Notes: generated by a model not told the origin, from the letters alone. Counted from the stretch's first letter, positions 52,964 to 63,766 are shown. The stretch is 64,000 bases of DNA from Bacillus sp. EB106-08-02-XG196 (GCF_013396335.1 NZ_JABWSY010000002.1:296-64295); one strand, 5' to 3'. Made by a program: numbers and translations.

Positions 52964-54253
52964 TTATTTTTTCAAGCTATTAAGATGGCTGAAAAAGTTA
53001 GGGTAAGAAACCGAAATGGCCTCTGGGTTTTCAAGTTGAACTTCGTCCTTACATAGCAGTGAAGCAATCGCTAGCATCATTCCGATTCTATGGTCACCAT
53101 GACTGGACACGGTTCCGCCTCTAAGAGTAGTTCCGCCATGAATAATCATTCCATCCTCAGTAGCTTCTATTGAAGCTCCAAGTTTCGATAATTCCTGCAC
53201 AACCGTATCAATTCGATTTGTTTCTTTGACTTTAAGCTCAGATGCATCTTTTATAATTGTGGTTCCTTCTGCTTGTGTAGCTAATAAGGCAATGATTGGG
53301 ATTTCATCAATTAGTCTTGGGATCACATCACCTTCAATGACTGTTCCTTTAAGACTTGATGTTTTAATCGTAATATTTCCAGCTGGTTCAAAAGCATCTT
53401 CATCATGGTTATGAATTTCTAAATTGGCACCCATTTGATTCATGACCTCGATGATGCCCGTTCTAGTCGGATTTAGTCCTACATTCATAAGGACAATTTC
53501 ACTATCAGGAACAATTGCACCGGCAACTAGGAAAAAAGCTGCTGAAGAAATATCTCCAGGAACTAGAATATCAGAGGCTTTCAGCTTTTGACCGCCTTTT
53601 ACCGTAATTGTAAGATTATCCTTCCCGACTTCACCACCAAATTTCCGAATCATTCTTTCGGTATGATCTCGCGATTCTGCTTTTTCGATTATGATTGTTT
53701 CTCCCTCGGCTTGAAGACCTGCAAGAATTAGCGCAGATTTCACCTGAGCACTAGCAACAGGCATGTTATAGTGAATGTGATTTAAATGTCCACCGCGAAT
53801 ACTAAGGGGAGTAAATTCTCCATTCTTACGACCATCAATTTGCGCACCCATTGTTCTAAGTGGCTCCGTCACTCTTGTCATAGGTCTTTTGCCAATCGAG
53901 TGATCACCTATGAGTGAAGAGAAGAATGGTCTTCCCGCTAAAATCCCTAATAATAATCGAATGGTTGTTCCAGAATTCCCAACATCCAATATCTCATTAG
54001 GTTCCTTTAATCCATCAAATCCGTTTCCATGGATAGTTAATTCATTCTCATTTTCTTCAATTACGACTCCTAACTTTCGAAAACAAGAAATTGTACTTAA
54101 ACAATCATCGCCTGGCAGAAAATTTGTCACCCTTGTTACACCTTGGGCTATAGAACCAAACATAACTGAACGATGTGAAATTGATTTATCACCGGGTATT
54201 TCAATCATACCCCTTAAACCATTCATAGTTGGCTGCAATTCTATTAATTCCAT
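52964..54253 (-). CDS. aroA: EPSP synthase (3-phosphoshikimate 1-carboxyvinyltransferase)
   Basis: A 429-aa shikimate-pathway enzyme (called aroE in B. subtilis). All four class II signatures are present: GDKS at 21-24, SAQVK at 168-172, RDHTE at 195-199 and NPTR at 261-264. Class II enzymes are typically glyphosate-tolerant. The ATG at 54253 follows AGGTG by 5 nt; the longer frame to 54289 overlaps tyrA. It is the last shikimate gene of the supraoperon here. Confidence 0.96.
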   Translation of the reverse strand: MELIELQPTMNGLRGMIEIPGDKSISHRSVMFGSIAQGVTRVTNFLPGDDCLSTISCFRKLGVVIEENENELTIHGNGFDGLKEPNEILDVGNSGTTIRLLLGILAGRPFFSSLIGDHSIGKRPMTRVTEPLRTMGAQIDGRKNGEFTPLSIRGGHLNHIHYNMPVASAQVKSALILAGLQAEGETIIIEKAESRDHTERMIRKFGGEVGKDNLTITVKGGQKLKASDILVPGDISSAAFFLVAGAIVPDSEIVLMNVGLNPTRTGIIEVMNQMGANLEIHNHDEDAFEPAGNITIKTSSLKGTVIEGDVIPRLIDEIPIIALLATQAEGTTIIKDASELKVKETNRIDTVVQELSKLGASIEATEDGMIIHGGTTLRGGTVSSHGDHRIGMMLAIASLLCKDEVQLENPEAISVSYPNFFSHLNSLKK

Positions 54254-54278
54254 TTCATCACCTATATTCCAAATCAAA

Positions 54279-55388
54279 TTATGTTCCAATTGAGGTCGCG
54301 TAGCTTGAGCAGTTATGAATACACTTTTCTGCCCGCTGGCGGTCCTCTTCTGTTTGAAAACTAATTACAAGGACTCCGTAGATTTCGTCCTCTCGAGTTT
54401 CTAATATCCGAATATTTGTTATACTTATATTTTCTTTTGCCAGGTATCCTGTAACCTCAGAAACCACACCAGGGTAGTCCGGAACATCAACAAATAGATC
54501 GTAAAATGAAGGAATTGCTCCTTTTTCTCTTACAGGCAAGCCATCCCGGTATTGCTTAGCCTGCTGAAAATAATGGAAAATTCCACCACTATCTTCCTGC
54601 TCGAGTAACACCTTAACCCAATCCATTTCTTCCTTCCATTTATCAATTAACTCTATCAAAACCTCACGATTATGCAGTAAAATATCCTTCCACATTGCTG
54701 GGCTGCTAGAAGCAATCCTAGTAATATCTCTAAACCCTCCTGCTGCTAATCGCGGAATAAGACTCTCTTCTCCAGCTAACCTCTCTGTTTGACGCACTAT
54801 AGAGGCTGCAATGATATGAGGGAAATGGCTGACGATACCTGTTAAATAATCATGGGTTTCCGGTGTCACACTTAAGAATTTCGCATTTGTGCCATTGAGC
54901 CATGTCTTCAACATTTCCACTTTGGAGTTTTCAACATGTTCCTCTGGTGTTAGGAGATAAAAGGCATTTTCAAAAAGGATTTCTTTTGCAGCTGACACAC
55001 CACTTTTATGTGACCCAGCCATCGGATGACCTCCGATAAAGGTGTATCCTTTTTTCATAAGGCTTGCAGCATTAGCAACTATTTTACTTTTTGTACTTCC
55101 GGTGTCAGTAATGATTACATCTGGATTTAACGATTGATCTGACAATAAGTGAATAATCGCTTCCGTTTCGATTACTGGTGCGGAAATAATAATTAAATCT
55201 GCGGCTTTAGCACCTTCTGCTATATGATCAGCCACTTCATCAATAACTCCTAGCATTTTAGCAAGCCTAGCCTGTTCTTGATGAATATCATAGCCTATTA
55301 TGATAGCGTCTTTATGCTCTTTCTTAATACATAAAGCTAAAGAACCGCCAATTAACCCAAGCCCAATAACAAAAACTCGGCCTTTCAT
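54279..55388 (-). CDS. tyrA: Prephenate dehydrogenase with ACT domain
   Basis: A 369-aa NAD-dependent enzyme of tyrosine synthesis. N-terminal Rossmann motif [13 protein letters not shown] at 7-19; catalytic-region [13 protein letters not shown] near 119-131; helical domain with [13 protein letters not shown]. The C-terminal ACT domain (about 295-369, [16 protein letters not shown]) is the probable feedback site. It begins 11 nt after hisC. Confidence 0.95.
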   Translation of the reverse strand: MKGRVFVIGLGLIGGSLALCIKKEHKDAIIIGYDIHQEQARLAKMLGVIDEVADHIAEGAKAADLIIISAPVIETEAIIHLLSDQSLNPDVIITDTGSTKSKIVANAASLMKKGYTFIGGHPMAGSHKSGVSAAKEILFENAFYLLTPEEHVENSKVEMLKTWLNGTNAKFLSVTPETHDYLTGIVSHFPHIIAASIVRQTERLAGEESLIPRLAAGGFRDITRIASSSPAMWKDILLHNREVLIELIDKWKEEMDWVKVLLEQEDSGGIFHYFQQAKQYRDGLPVREKGAIPSFYDLFVDVPDYPGVVSEVTGYLAKENISITNIRILETREDEIYGVLVISFQTEEDRQRAEKCIHNCSSYATSIGT

Positions 55389-55399
55389 TGGTAGTCCGC

Positions 55400-56512
55400 C
55401 TACTTTCCACTGAGCTTAGCTGTATTTTGTTGTGTTAAAAATTCACCTAGTGCTTTTAACACACCTTCATTTTGTTCATCTGAACCAACAGTAATTCTTA
55501 ATGAAGAAGGGAATCCTAATGCTTTTCCAGATCTAACGATGTAACCTTTTTCTAATAGAAATTGAAATCCTTGATCAGCATCGGCATTAATATCTATTAA
55601 AACAAAATTTGTTTGAGAAGGATAAAACTCTAGTTCGTGTTGTTCGCAGAATTCATAAAATTTAGTCAAACCTTGTCTGTTTTTCTCTTTGCAATTTTCG
55701 ACAAACTCTTGATCTCCAAGAGCAGCTATAGCTGCAATCTGTCCAAATGAATTAACATTGAACGGTTCTCTTGCAGGTTCAAGTGCTTGAATTATTGAAC
55801 GGTTGGCAACACCATAGCCAACTCTTAATGAAGCAAGTCCGTATATTTTAGAAAATGTTCGTAACACAATTAAATTTGGATATTTGCCTGTTAATTCAAT
55901 TGAATCATAGTAATCATCAGCAACTACGTATTCATAATAGGCCTCATCCAACACAACTAAAACATGGGATGGAACTTGATCTAAAAAGGCAATCAATTTA
56001 TTTTCTGCTACATATGTACCTGTAGGATTATTAGGGCTGCAAACCCAGACAACATTGGTATTTTCATCAATAGCAGCAAACATTTGTTCTAAATCATGTT
56101 CACCATTAAGTAATGGAATTTCCCTAATCTCTGCTCCTTCAATTACAGCATTATGCTTGTATTGGGAAAAAGAAGGTGTCGCCATTACCGTATTAGCCCC
56201 TGGATGTAATAATGACCTTGAAATAATTTGGATAATGTTATCCGAACCATTCCCAAATATTAATTCATCTTGACTTACATTTAAGAAAGTAGCTACAGAT
56301 TCCCTTAAAGTGGTCATGTAGCCATCAGGGTAAATAGCAAAGCCTGGTTGATTGTTTTTTAGTGCAGAAAGTACTTTATTTGAACACCCAAACGGATTTT
56401 CGTTTGAGGCTAGCTTAACAATCTGTTCTAAATTATATTGTTTTTTAACTGACTCAATTGATTTACCTGGCTGATATGGAGTCAGTGTTAATAACTGCTT
56501 TTTCCATCTCAT
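55400..56512 (-). CDS. hisC: Histidinol-phosphate/aromatic aminotransferase
   Basis: A 370-aa class I/II PLP transaminase. PLP lysine is Lys222 in RTFSKIYGLASLRVGYG, with PNNPTGT near 160-166. In B. subtilis the same gene serves histidine, tyrosine and phenylalanine synthesis, and sits in the aromatic supraoperon before tyrA. The start MRWKKQLL aligns with the B. subtilis start. Upstream lies aroH, 42 nt away; the trp genes expected there are missing. Confidence 0.95.
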   Translation of the reverse strand: MRWKKQLLTLTPYQPGKSIESVKKQYNLEQIVKLASNENPFGCSNKVLSALKNNQPGFAIYPDGYMTTLRESVATFLNVSQDELIFGNGSDNIIQIISRSLLHPGANTVMATPSFSQYKHNAVIEGAEIREIPLLNGEHDLEQMFAAIDENTNVVWVCSPNNPTGTYVAENKLIAFLDQVPSHVLVVLDEAYYEYVVADDYYDSIELTGKYPNLIVLRTFSKIYGLASLRVGYGVANRSIIQALEPAREPFNVNSFGQIAAIAALGDQEFVENCKEKNRQGLTKFYEFCEQHELEFYPSQTNFVLIDINADADQGFQFLLEKGYIVRSGKALGFPSSLRITVGSDEQNEGVLKALGEFLTQQNTAKLSGK

Positions 56513-56554
56513 TTATCTCCACTCCATCCTAAAGATGATATATTATAATGCTGT

Positions 56555-56929
56555 CTATTTAGCCAAGGTATTACCTAAATCAGGTCTTAATACCTTTGCC
56601 CCCCCTAAATAAACATGCACAATTTCTTCCTGTGTTACAGCCGTATTTACATGCATCATAACTCTAACGCACATTTCCAAAGAATTTGGCACTGGCAATT
56701 CTCTCATACACATAACAGGGACGTAGGTCCAGCCGGCAAATTTACGCAGTGCTTTTGCTGGAAAAACAGCGTTTAAGTCTTCTGTTGTTGAAATAAAAAC
56801 AGATGCTACCTGCTCAGGTAGAATATTGTTTTCATCAATCAATTTTTTTACAAGCCCTTCTGTTGCAGATACGATTGCTTCCTCGGTATTGCAATCAACG
56901 GTGATTGCTCCCCTCACCCCTCTAATCAT
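56555..56929 (-). CDS. aroH: Chorismate mutase AroH
   Basis: A 124-aa AroH-class chorismate mutase (trimeric pseudo-alpha/beta barrel). Opening MIRGVRGAITVDCNTEEAI and middle VFPAKALRKFAGWTYVPVMCMRELPV, which carry the active-site Arg and Cys. The ATG at 56929 follows AAGGGGTG by 8 nt; the longer frame to 57022 precedes the site. It lies between aroB and hisC. Confidence 0.95.
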   Translation of the reverse strand: MIRGVRGAITVDCNTEEAIVSATEGLVKKLIDENNILPEQVASVFISTTEDLNAVFPAKALRKFAGWTYVPVMCMRELPVPNSLEMCVRVMMHVNTAVTQEEIVHVYLGGAKVLRPDLGNTLAK

Positions 56930-57089
56930 ATGAAAAGCACCCCTTGTTTTTAGTAGCTCTTTTCTTAAACTTTGTTGCTTTTGGAGACGAAAAGCGCTTG
57001 AATGAACTATGATATGTTGCAAAAAGGCCTTTCATTTTAAGAAAAGAGCTTTCAAACTTTATTTCAAACATAAATATAGGTTGTTTCTC

Positions 57090-57115
57090 GTTAAAATCGG
57101 CTTTTGGATTTTAAC
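57090..57115 (-). other. Hairpin between aroB and aroH
   Basis: Nine-base-pair stem GTTAAAATC/GATTTTAAC with an 8-nt loop in the 211-nt gap between aroB and aroH. No T run follows on the minus strand, so it is more likely an mRNA stability or processing element than a terminator. I see no gene in the gap. Confidence 0.4.
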
Positions 57116-57140
57116 AACAATGTTTACGAAAATAGCCTTA

Positions 57141-58211
57141 TTAAAAATTCTTGAGCTGATCTACTAGAAAATCATCCGAAAGCTCGTGAAGTTTCGGTTT
57201 CCCTATTTGCTCTAACAATACAAACTTTACTGAACCACCTGCAGACTTTTTATCCTGCTTCATTTTTGAAAGTAAATGCTCAACCGATAAATGTGCTGGT
57301 ATTTCTGTTTGGTACCCAAGCCCTCGAACCCAGGTAATAAATTCTTCTGTATTAAAGGATAGTCCTGAAACCTCTTTACTGACCTTTAACGCAAAAATCA
57401 TACCAATCATTATAGCTTCACCATGAGTAAAATTACCATAGCCCATTTCTGCTTCAATTGCATGTCCTAATGTATGTCCAAAATTCAAATAAGCTCGAAT
57501 TCCTGTCTCTTTTTCATCCTTTGAGACAAATTCGTTTTTTATTTGAATTCCCTTTGTAAGGGATTCAAATAATTGTTCAGTAGTTAAAGAGTTAAGATTA
57601 TTGATATCTGATTTTAACCTTTTATAAAAGCTAACATCGTAAATAAGTGCATGTTTAATAACCTCTGCAAAACCAGAACGAATTTCCTGCTCAGGCAGTG
57701 TATGGAGTAATTCTAAATCATAAAAAACAGCCTCAGGCTGATGAAAAGCCCCAATCATATTTTTTCCTAAAGGATGATTAATAGCAACTTTTCCCCCAAC
57801 TGCACTATCATGAGCAAGGATGGTAGTTGGAACTTGGATAAATGGTATTCCCCTCATAAACGCTGAAGCAACAAAACCAGATAAGTCACCTACTGCACCA
57901 CCGCCAAAAGCGAGTATGGCAGATTTTCGATCTAGACGGTTTTCTAATGCCACGGATAAGGCGTCATAGAAGACTTCGAACGTTTTTGCTTTTTCACCAC
58001 TAGGAGCAGTAAACACAACTGGATTCCATTCAGTTAAAAAGGGTAATACTTTATCAAGATGAATCCTGCCAACTGTTTTATCTGTAATAATTAATATTCT
58101 AGTCAGATTTGTAAAATGATTCTTTAAAAAAGTACTTATTTCACTTCTTACGCCTTCACCTACAAACACATTATAGCTTTTGGAACTTGTTTGAATTTCA
58201 ATGGCTTTCAT
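57141..58211 (-). CDS. aroB: 3-dehydroquinate synthase
   Basis: A 356-aa NAD- and zinc-dependent enzyme of the shikimate pathway. NAD motif FGGGAVGDLSGFVAS near 96-110, metal region GFAEVIKHALI near 181-191 and NFGHTLGHAIEA near 247-258. Its ATG overlaps the end of aroC by one base. Confidence 0.97.
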   Translation of the reverse strand: MKAIEIQTSSKSYNVFVGEGVRSEISTFLKNHFTNLTRILIITDKTVGRIHLDKVLPFLTEWNPVVFTAPSGEKAKTFEVFYDALSVALENRLDRKSAILAFGGGAVGDLSGFVASAFMRGIPFIQVPTTILAHDSAVGGKVAINHPLGKNMIGAFHQPEAVFYDLELLHTLPEQEIRSGFAEVIKHALIYDVSFYKRLKSDINNLNSLTTEQLFESLTKGIQIKNEFVSKDEKETGIRAYLNFGHTLGHAIEAEMGYGNFTHGEAIMIGMIFALKVSKEVSGLSFNTEEFITWVRGLGYQTEIPAHLSVEHLLSKMKQDKKSAGGSVKFVLLEQIGKPKLHELSDDFLVDQLKNF

Positions 58212-59389
58212 TAAAATTCCCTCGCATATTCACGCTGACGGTTAATTTCAGCAGCAAATGTCTCGAACCGATCACTATAAAATTGATCAATAAGAGAATT
58301 AGCAAGCTCCCATGCGACCACATTTTCTGCCACTACCGCTGCTGCAGGAACAGCACAGCTGTCAGAACGCTCTACACTTGCAGAAAATGGCTCCTTACTA
58401 TCGATGTCAACGCTCATGAGTGGCTTATATAGCGTTGGAATTGGCTTCATTACTCCTCGAACGACAATTGGCATACCTGTTGTCATACCGCCTTCAAAAC
58501 CGCCTAGACGGTTCGTCTTTCGCGTATAACCATTATCTTCGTCCCAAACAATCTCATCATGCACTTCACTTCCAGGCTTTCTTGCAGCTTCAAAGCCTAT
58601 TCCAAACTCTACACCTTTAAAGGCATTAATACTTATTATCGCTGCTGCGAGCTTTGCATCCAATTTTCTATCATATTGCACATAGCTTCCTATTCCTGAA
58701 GGCATACCTGAAGCAATGACTTCAACAACTCCACCAATTGAATCACCATTTTTCTTAGCATTATCAATCGCATCCATCATTTCCTGTTCTACACTAGGGT
58801 CTGCACAGCGTACAGATGAAAGCTCCGTTCTTTCCTTTATCTCTTCAATTGATAAATTTGTATTTGGCTTGGCTTTAATGCCGCCAATTTCAACAACATG
58901 GGAAACAAGTGTAACACCGACTAGCGATAATAGTTTCTTAGCAACTGCACCGGCTGCTACTCTTACAGTAGTTTCTCGTGCAGATGAACGCTCAAGAACA
59001 TTTCTCATATCTCGATGACCATACTTTATAGCTCCGTTTAAATCTGCATGTCCTGGTCTTGGACGAGTTATTTTTCGTTTTACTTCATCCTCTTGTCCCT
59101 CTAATAATGGGTCTGCTCCCATAATTTTCGTCCAATGCTTCCAGTCATTATTCTTTACTACTAGAGCAACTGGAGATCCAAGTGTTTCCCCATGTCGTAC
59201 TCCAGATGTGATTTCAACTGTATCCTTTTCAATTTGCATTCGCCTGCCGCGGCCGTATCCCTGCTGCCTTCTTGCAAGCTCTGTATTAATATCCTCAGCT
59301 AATAATGGCATTCCTGCTGGCAGTCCCTCTAGTATTGTTGTTAATTGCGGACCGTGTGATTCTCCAGCTGTTAAATATCTCATTCCCAT
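58211..59389 (-). CDS. aroC: Chorismate synthase
   Basis: A 392-aa FMN-dependent enzyme (aroF in B. subtilis). Signatures are GESHGP near 8-13, [30 protein letters not shown] near 118-147 and [12 protein letters not shown] near 313-324. The ATG at 59389 follows AAGGGGG by 8 nt; the ATG two codons later is a possible alternative. It heads the aroC-aroB-aroH-hisC-tyrA-aroA group. cheR, which precedes it in B. subtilis, is absent. Confidence 0.96.
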   Translation of the reverse strand: MGMRYLTAGESHGPQLTTILEGLPAGMPLLAEDINTELARRQQGYGRGRRMQIEKDTVEITSGVRHGETLGSPVALVVKNNDWKHWTKIMGADPLLEGQEDEVKRKITRPRPGHADLNGAIKYGHRDMRNVLERSSARETTVRVAAGAVAKKLLSLVGVTLVSHVVEIGGIKAKPNTNLSIEEIKERTELSSVRCADPSVEQEMMDAIDNAKKNGDSIGGVVEVIASGMPSGIGSYVQYDRKLDAKLAAAIISINAFKGVEFGIGFEAARKPGSEVHDEIVWDEDNGYTRKTNRLGGFEGGMTTGMPIVVRGVMKPIPTLYKPLMSVDIDSKEPFSASVERSDSCAVPAAAVVAENVVAWELANSLIDQFYSDRFETFAAEINRQREYAREF

Positions 59390-59565
59390 TACACTTTCCC
59401 CCTTCAACTCATTAAAGGATTTTTATCAATATACCATAATTAGACTAATAAACCTAGTATAATTATCTGAAAATAGCATAAATTGATAGATGATTATTTA
59501 TTTAATGATAATAACAGTTACCCCATTTGTACACTATTGTTTTTGAAATATTTTAATCATTTTTA

Positions 59566-59579
59566 TGTATGCGCATACA
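59566..59579. repeat. 14-bp perfect palindrome next to the ndk terminator
   Basis: TGTATGCGCATACA, just downstream of the ndk terminator, whose loop carries a similar TGTAT-ATGC-ATACA core. It could be a protein binding site ahead of aroC; no regulator is assigned. The rest of 59390-59565 is AT-rich without a gene. Confidence 0.4.
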
Positions 59580-59580
59580 A

Positions 59581-59614
59581 AAAAGGCACCTGTATATGCA
59601 TACAAGTGCCTTTT
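59581..59614 (-). terminator. ndk terminator
   Basis: Stem AAAAGGCAC/GTGCCTTTT with further inner TGTAT/ATACA pairing. On the minus strand it is followed by a T run. It ends the ndk transcript before aroC. Confidence 0.85.
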
Positions 59615-59623
59615 ATCTCTAAA

Positions 59624-60070
59624 TTAGTAAATCCATTCGTTAACTAGTTTAGAGTACTCAACAACGCCGCCATCTTTAAAAAATAATCCAATTTCACGCT
59701 CTGCACTTGCAGGTGAATCTGAACCGTGAATAACATTCTTGCCAACTGTTAAGCCAAAGTCGCCACGGATTGTACCTTGTGCAGCATCTTTAGGATTTGT
59801 TGACCCCATCATTTGACGCGCAGTAGCAATCACATTTTCACCTTGCCAAACCATAGCAAAAACAGGACCAGATGTGATGAAATCTACTAATTCACCAAAG
59901 AATGGACGTTCTTTGTGCTCACCATAGTGCTCCTCAGCAAGTTCAGTCGGAATGCTCATTAATTTAGCGCCAACTAATTGGAAGCCCTTTTTTTCAAAAC
60001 GAGCAACGATTTCTCCGATTAAATTACGTTGTACACCATCAGGCTTCACCATTAAAAATGTTTTTTCCAT
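59624..60070 (-). CDS. ndk: Nucleoside diphosphate kinase
   Basis: A 148-aa kinase that balances nucleoside triphosphates. Phospho-histidine His115 is in [10 protein letters not shown], with the ATP region [16 protein letters not shown] near 91-106. The ATG at 60070 follows TAGGAG by 8 nt. It lies between hepT and aroC, the B. subtilis order, but in its own unit flanked by terminators. Confidence 0.97.
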   Translation of the reverse strand: MEKTFLMVKPDGVQRNLIGEIVARFEKKGFQLVGAKLMSIPTELAEEHYGEHKERPFFGELVDFITSGPVFAMVWQGENVIATARQMMGSTNPKDAAQGTIRGDFGLTVGKNVIHGSDSPASAEREIGLFFKDGGVVEYSKLVNEWIY

Positions 60071-60159
60071 GAATTCCACTCCTAGTTATGTATGTATATG
60101 GATGTTAATAAGAACAACCCACCGAAAATATTAACATTGTTTCGAATATTTCGCAAGTC

Positions 60160-60179
60160 AGAAAAGCGGAAGCGCCTTG
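60160..60179. repeat. Fragment of the bcr-like intergenic repeat
   Basis: AGAAAAGCGGAAGCGCCTTG repeats the first bases of the element at 45623-45748, then diverges. It appears to be a truncated copy between hepT and ndk. Confidence 0.6.
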
Positions 60180-60232
60180 ACGAGAGCCCGTAATCTAATA
60201 AAAAGGGTAGACGTTTGGGGTTCAAAAGTAAA

Positions 60233-60253
60233 GAGCTAATCACAGATTAGCTC
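60233..60253 (-). terminator. Terminator after hepT
   Basis: Perfect nine-base-pair stem GAGCTAATC/GATTAGCTC with a 3-nt loop, followed by TTTACTTTTG on the minus strand. Confidence 0.75.
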
Positions 60254-60261
60254 CTTTCTTT

Positions 60262-61224
60262 TTAATATTTTCTTCGACCGATGAATTTTGCGATATCGCG
60301 CAGTGTTTTTTTGGCACGATTAGCTGGCAGCTCTTCTAGTACAGCTAGTGCTTTATCTAAGTACAAATCGCTTAATGCGATCGACTTTTCAATTGCACCG
60401 GATCCTTTAATAAGGGTGATAATTTTTTGAATATGAGCAGGCTCCATGTCCTCGTGAACCTTTTCAATCTCCCTGCGAATGTTTTCATTCTCCATTGCAT
60501 ATAGAGCGGGAGCTGTAATATTCCCTTGAAGCAGGTCACTGCCTGCAGGCTTTCCCAGCTCCTCTTCTGAGGAAGTAAAATCCAAGATATCGTCTGTAAT
60601 TTGAAATGCCATTCCAACGTAATAACCAAATAAGTACAGTTTTTTATGAGTGGACTCTTCAACATCTGCAGCAATAGCACCAAGCTGACAACTTGCAGAA
60701 ATGAGCAGTGCTGTCTTCCTTTTGATTCGGCGCAAATAATCCCTAAGATTCTGATCAAAACGGTACTTATCCTTTATTTGTTGAATTTCACCAACTGTTA
60801 CCTCAACAATGGTATTGGCTAATATTTTATGAGCTAAGGGCTTATTTAGTTCACTCATCAATTCAAGTGAGAGCGCAAAGATAAAATCCCCCGTATACAT
60901 GGCAGTCTTGTTGTCCCATTTTGCCTTAACTGTTGGCTGACCTCTTCGCAAGTCCGCGTCGTCAATGACGTCATCATGTACTAATGAAGCCATGTGAATA
61001 AGCTCCAAAGCAACAGCAACGTATTTCATTATATTAATATCATAGTGACCAAACTTACCAGCCAATAAAACAAAAACAGGCCGAATTCTTTTACCTCCTG
61101 CCTGAAGGGTATGCAAAGAAGCCCGTTTCAAAAGAAGAGAATCCGCCTGAATGGTCTCTTCTAATTTTCTTTCGATTGTATTTATATCTGAATTCAAAAA
61201 TGAATACATCATCTTTAATTTCAT
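60262..61224 (-). CDS. hepT: Heptaprenyl diphosphate synthase component II
   Basis: A 320-aa catalytic subunit of the two-component prenyltransferase that makes the C35 side chain of menaquinone-7. First aspartate-rich motif at 84-88 in LVHDDVIDDADLRRG and second at 211-215 in FQITDDILDF; GGKRIRP near 43-49 binds pyrophosphate. It needs HepS (61978), and menG lies between them. Confidence 0.96.
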   Translation of the reverse strand: MKLKMMYSFLNSDINTIERKLEETIQADSLLLKRASLHTLQAGGKRIRPVFVLLAGKFGHYDINIMKYVAVALELIHMASLVHDDVIDDADLRRGQPTVKAKWDNKTAMYTGDFIFALSLELMSELNKPLAHKILANTIVEVTVGEIQQIKDKYRFDQNLRDYLRRIKRKTALLISASCQLGAIAADVEESTHKKLYLFGYYVGMAFQITDDILDFTSSEEELGKPAGSDLLQGNITAPALYAMENENIRREIEKVHEDMEPAHIQKIITLIKGSGAIEKSIALSDLYLDKALAVLEELPANRAKKTLRDIAKFIGRRKY

Positions 61225-61268
61225 TTGTATTCACCAGCTTTTCATCCTGTTTGCATGTCTATTTTTAT

Positions 61269-61973
61269 TTACTTTTTATATCCGAAATGTACGGCTGCAG
61301 CACCACCACTATATGGCTTATAATAAACATCTTTAAAGCCGGCAGTCTCAAACATTCTAGCTAATTCTTTCATTCCCGGAAAATTGCGGGCCGATTCATG
61401 GAGCCAGGAGTATTCTTTATAGCTCTTTGCAAATAGCTTGCCAAACATAGGCATGATAAATTTAAAATAAAAATAATATAGCTGTTTATACCCTGCTAAA
61501 GTAGGCTGGGAGGTTTCAAGGCAAACCGCAATGCCTCCTGGTTTTAAAACACGATTCATTTCTTTTAATACTTGAAGGTAATCAGGAACATTTCGTAACC
61601 CAAATCCTATCGTTACATAATCAAAGCTATTATCAGGGAAAGGCAGTTCCATCGCATTCCCATGAATTAAGTTAACCTGCTTTAAGCCTAGGCTTTTTAC
61701 CTTATCAATCCCGACATTTAGCATATTTTGACTAAAGTCCAATCCAGTCACTTCACCGGAAGGACCAACAGCTTCAGCTAAAGCAATCGTCCAGTCCCCT
61801 GTTCCACAACATACATCCAGCGCTTTCGAACCTGGTTTGACATTCATCCTTTTCATGGTGTCCTTACGCCATTTGATGTGCTGCTGAAAACTAATAACCG
61901 AGTTCATTTTATCATAGTTATCAGATATTTTCTCAAAGACCTTATGAACTCGTTGTTCCTTAGATTGCTGCAT
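61269..61973 (-). CDS. menG: Demethylmenaquinone methyltransferase
   Basis: A 234-aa class I SAM methyltransferase for the last step of menaquinone synthesis. SAM motif [17 protein letters not shown] near 49-65, and the UbiE/MenG signatures [17 protein letters not shown] near 19-36 and [10 protein letters not shown] near 118-127. It sits between hepS and hepT, all on one strand, so side-chain and methylation genes are co-transcribed. Confidence 0.96.
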   Translation of the reverse strand: MQQSKEQRVHKVFEKISDNYDKMNSVISFQQHIKWRKDTMKRMNVKPGSKALDVCCGTGDWTIALAEAVGPSGEVTGLDFSQNMLNVGIDKVKSLGLKQVNLIHGNAMELPFPDNSFDYVTIGFGLRNVPDYLQVLKEMNRVLKPGGIAVCLETSQPTLAGYKQLYYFYFKFIMPMFGKLFAKSYKEYSWLHESARNFPGMKELARMFETAGFKDVYYKPYSGGAAAVHFGYKK

Positions 61974-61977
61974 TTGC

Positions 61978-62799
61978 TTACCCTTCTTCCACTAAAGTTT
62001 TCGCAATTGGTTGATGTTCATTAATGATCGAAGTAATTCTAGCTTCAAGCATATCATTTAAATATGGCAGCTGACTTATTCCTTTTAATAGGAATTGTTT
62101 TGAAGAATCAAGATAACGATCACAAATCACAAGCAAATCTCTTTGCTGTTTATCTGATAGATTTTTTATTGTAAGGTTTTTATTTGGACTAGTAATATCT
62201 TTCATGTATTCAAACAAATAGCTGCTTCTAGCTTCCAAAAACAGGTTCTTCTCGTTAAGCAAGCGCTTGAAAAAAAATAAGTTGGCTATAAATTCATTCC
62301 ATAAGTCCACTTTAAAACATTCAGAGAATTTCACAAGTAAAGAGCTTTCAATTCTCTTTATACTTGTCATTAGGTTTTCAATATCGTAAAGTTCCTTTTG
62401 ATAGACAGAAACTTTATGTTCATTAACCTCTTTTATCCCTTTTGAGAGTTCTTTTATCATGATGATATTTTCAGAATCTGCCAATAGTTTATAATATAAA
62501 CCACTATAATAATCCCCAGCCAGGACCGTTAATTGTCTATTTTTTTCATCCACATTTGCATTAGATATATGCTCATGGGTATCAAGGGCAATCTGGATGA
62601 GCATAGTTGTCATCGTATAATTTTTTAACTCATTGTAAGACAATTCGAGTCGATCCATAATGGACACAAGAATAAGCAGTTTATCTTCATCAATAACAGG
62701 CTTCTCAATATATTTTAGCAAGTAAGGATGAAATACTTTTTGCTCAACTTGCTCCTTAATGTCTGTAAACTTTTGTCGAATGTCTGGCAAATTAATCAC
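61978..62799 (-). CDS. hepS: Heptaprenyl diphosphate synthase component I
   Basis: A 273-aa helical non-catalytic subunit that pairs with HepT. The core [15 protein letters not shown] and [18 protein letters not shown] (about 66-115) is typical of HepS. It starts the hepS-menG-hepT operon and stops 4 nt before menG. Confidence 0.93.
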   Translation of the reverse strand: MINLPDIRQKFTDIKEQVEQKVFHPYLLKYIEKPVIDEDKLLILVSIMDRLELSYNELKNYTMTTMLIQIALDTHEHISNANVDEKNRQLTVLAGDYYSGLYYKLLADSENIIMIKELSKGIKEVNEHKVSVYQKELYDIENLMTSIKRIESSLLVKFSECFKVDLWNEFIANLFFFKRLLNEKNLFLEARSSYLFEYMKDITSPNKNLTIKNLSDKQQRDLLVICDRYLDSSKQFLLKGISQLPYLNDMLEARITSIINEHQPIAKTLVEEG

Positions 62800-62950
62800 C
62801 CTTGCTTCCCCGAATTAATATATTTATTACGATCCTTTTGTGTAAACAAGGCAGTGACAATTATATCATAAAAGCTTATGTATGGGCAGAATTTCACAAA
62901 ATAAATACATTTCCACCGATATGAAATAAAAATGTAAAACGAATGACTGG

Positions 62951-63187
62951 CTACTTTTTCATTTCGCTTTCAATTTCGCCAAATTGAGTCATTATTTTTG
63001 CATTTCCCCTAATCTTTATTGCTGATGTATGTTCGGTGAATTGAGCTATAAGCACTTCGCCTTTATCCAGCTTTTCAGAATGATGAAATTTTGTGTCAGT
63101 GCCTCGCGTCAATCCAATAACATTAACTCCATCATCAACAGCTTTAATCACAACAAAATCGTTGCTTTGAGATTGTCGTTTTTCCAT
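62951..63187 (-). CDS. mtrB: Tryptophan RNA-binding attenuation protein TRAP
   Basis: A 78-aa subunit of the 11-mer ring that binds tryptophan and GAG/UAG repeats in trp leader [24 protein letters not shown] and [20 protein letters not shown] are near-identical to B. subtilis, including the RNA-contact Lys and Arg residues. It follows folE after 12 nt. The trp operon it normally controls is not in this supraoperon, so targets must be elsewhere. Confidence 0.97.
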   Translation of the reverse strand: MEKRQSQSNDFVVIKAVDDGVNVIGLTRGTDTKFHHSEKLDKGEVLIAQFTEHTSAIKIRGNAKIMTQFGEIESEMKK

Positions 63188-63199
63188 AGTATCACCCCA

Positions 63200-63766
63200 C
63201 TAACTCTTAATTAAAGATAATATTTCAGAACGAGCAATGGTATCATTTGCAAGATTGCCCCGTACTGCAGTTGTTACTGTCTTTGACCCCGGTTTTTTCA
63301 CCCCGCGCATTGTCATACACATATGTTCTGCCTCAACAACAACCATTACTCCATGTGGAGCTAATTTTTCCATCAAACTATTAGCAATAGTAGAGGTGAT
63401 TCTCTCTTGCAGCTGAGGTCTTTTAGCGACTGCCTCTACTGCCCTTGCTAATTTGCTTAACCCTGTCACTCGTCCATCTTTTGGGATATAGGCCACATGT
63501 GCTTTTCCAAAGAAAGGTACTAGATGGTGTTCACACATGGAATAGAACGGGATGTCCTTCACTAGAACTAATTCTTCATGGTCTTCACTGAATACGGTCT
63601 CGAAATGTTTTTTCGGATCTTCATTAAGACCGCTAAAAACCTCTTCATACATTTTTGCTACTCGTTTCGGAGTATCAAGCAAGCCTTCCCTGCTCGGATC
63701 TTCACCAATCGCTGTTAATATTAAACGTACTGCTTCTTCAATTTGGGTACGATTCACTTCAGACAT
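63200..63766 (-). CDS. folE: GTP cyclohydrolase I
   Basis: A 188-aa enzyme (MtrA) that makes dihydroneopterin triphosphate from GTP for folate. Zinc ligands Cys78 and His81 in [11 protein letters not shown], and Cys150 in [11 protein letters not shown]. It begins the folE-mtrB pair as in B. subtilis, downstream of hbs on the same strand. Confidence 0.97.
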   Translation of the reverse strand: MSEVNRTQIEEAVRLILTAIGEDPSREGLLDTPKRVAKMYEEVFSGLNEDPKKHFETVFSEDHEELVLVKDIPFYSMCEHHLVPFFGKAHVAYIPKDGRVTGLSKLARAVEAVAKRPQLQERITSTIANSLMEKLAPHGVMVVVEAEHMCMTMRGVKKPGSKTVTTAVRGNLANDTIARSEILSLIKS

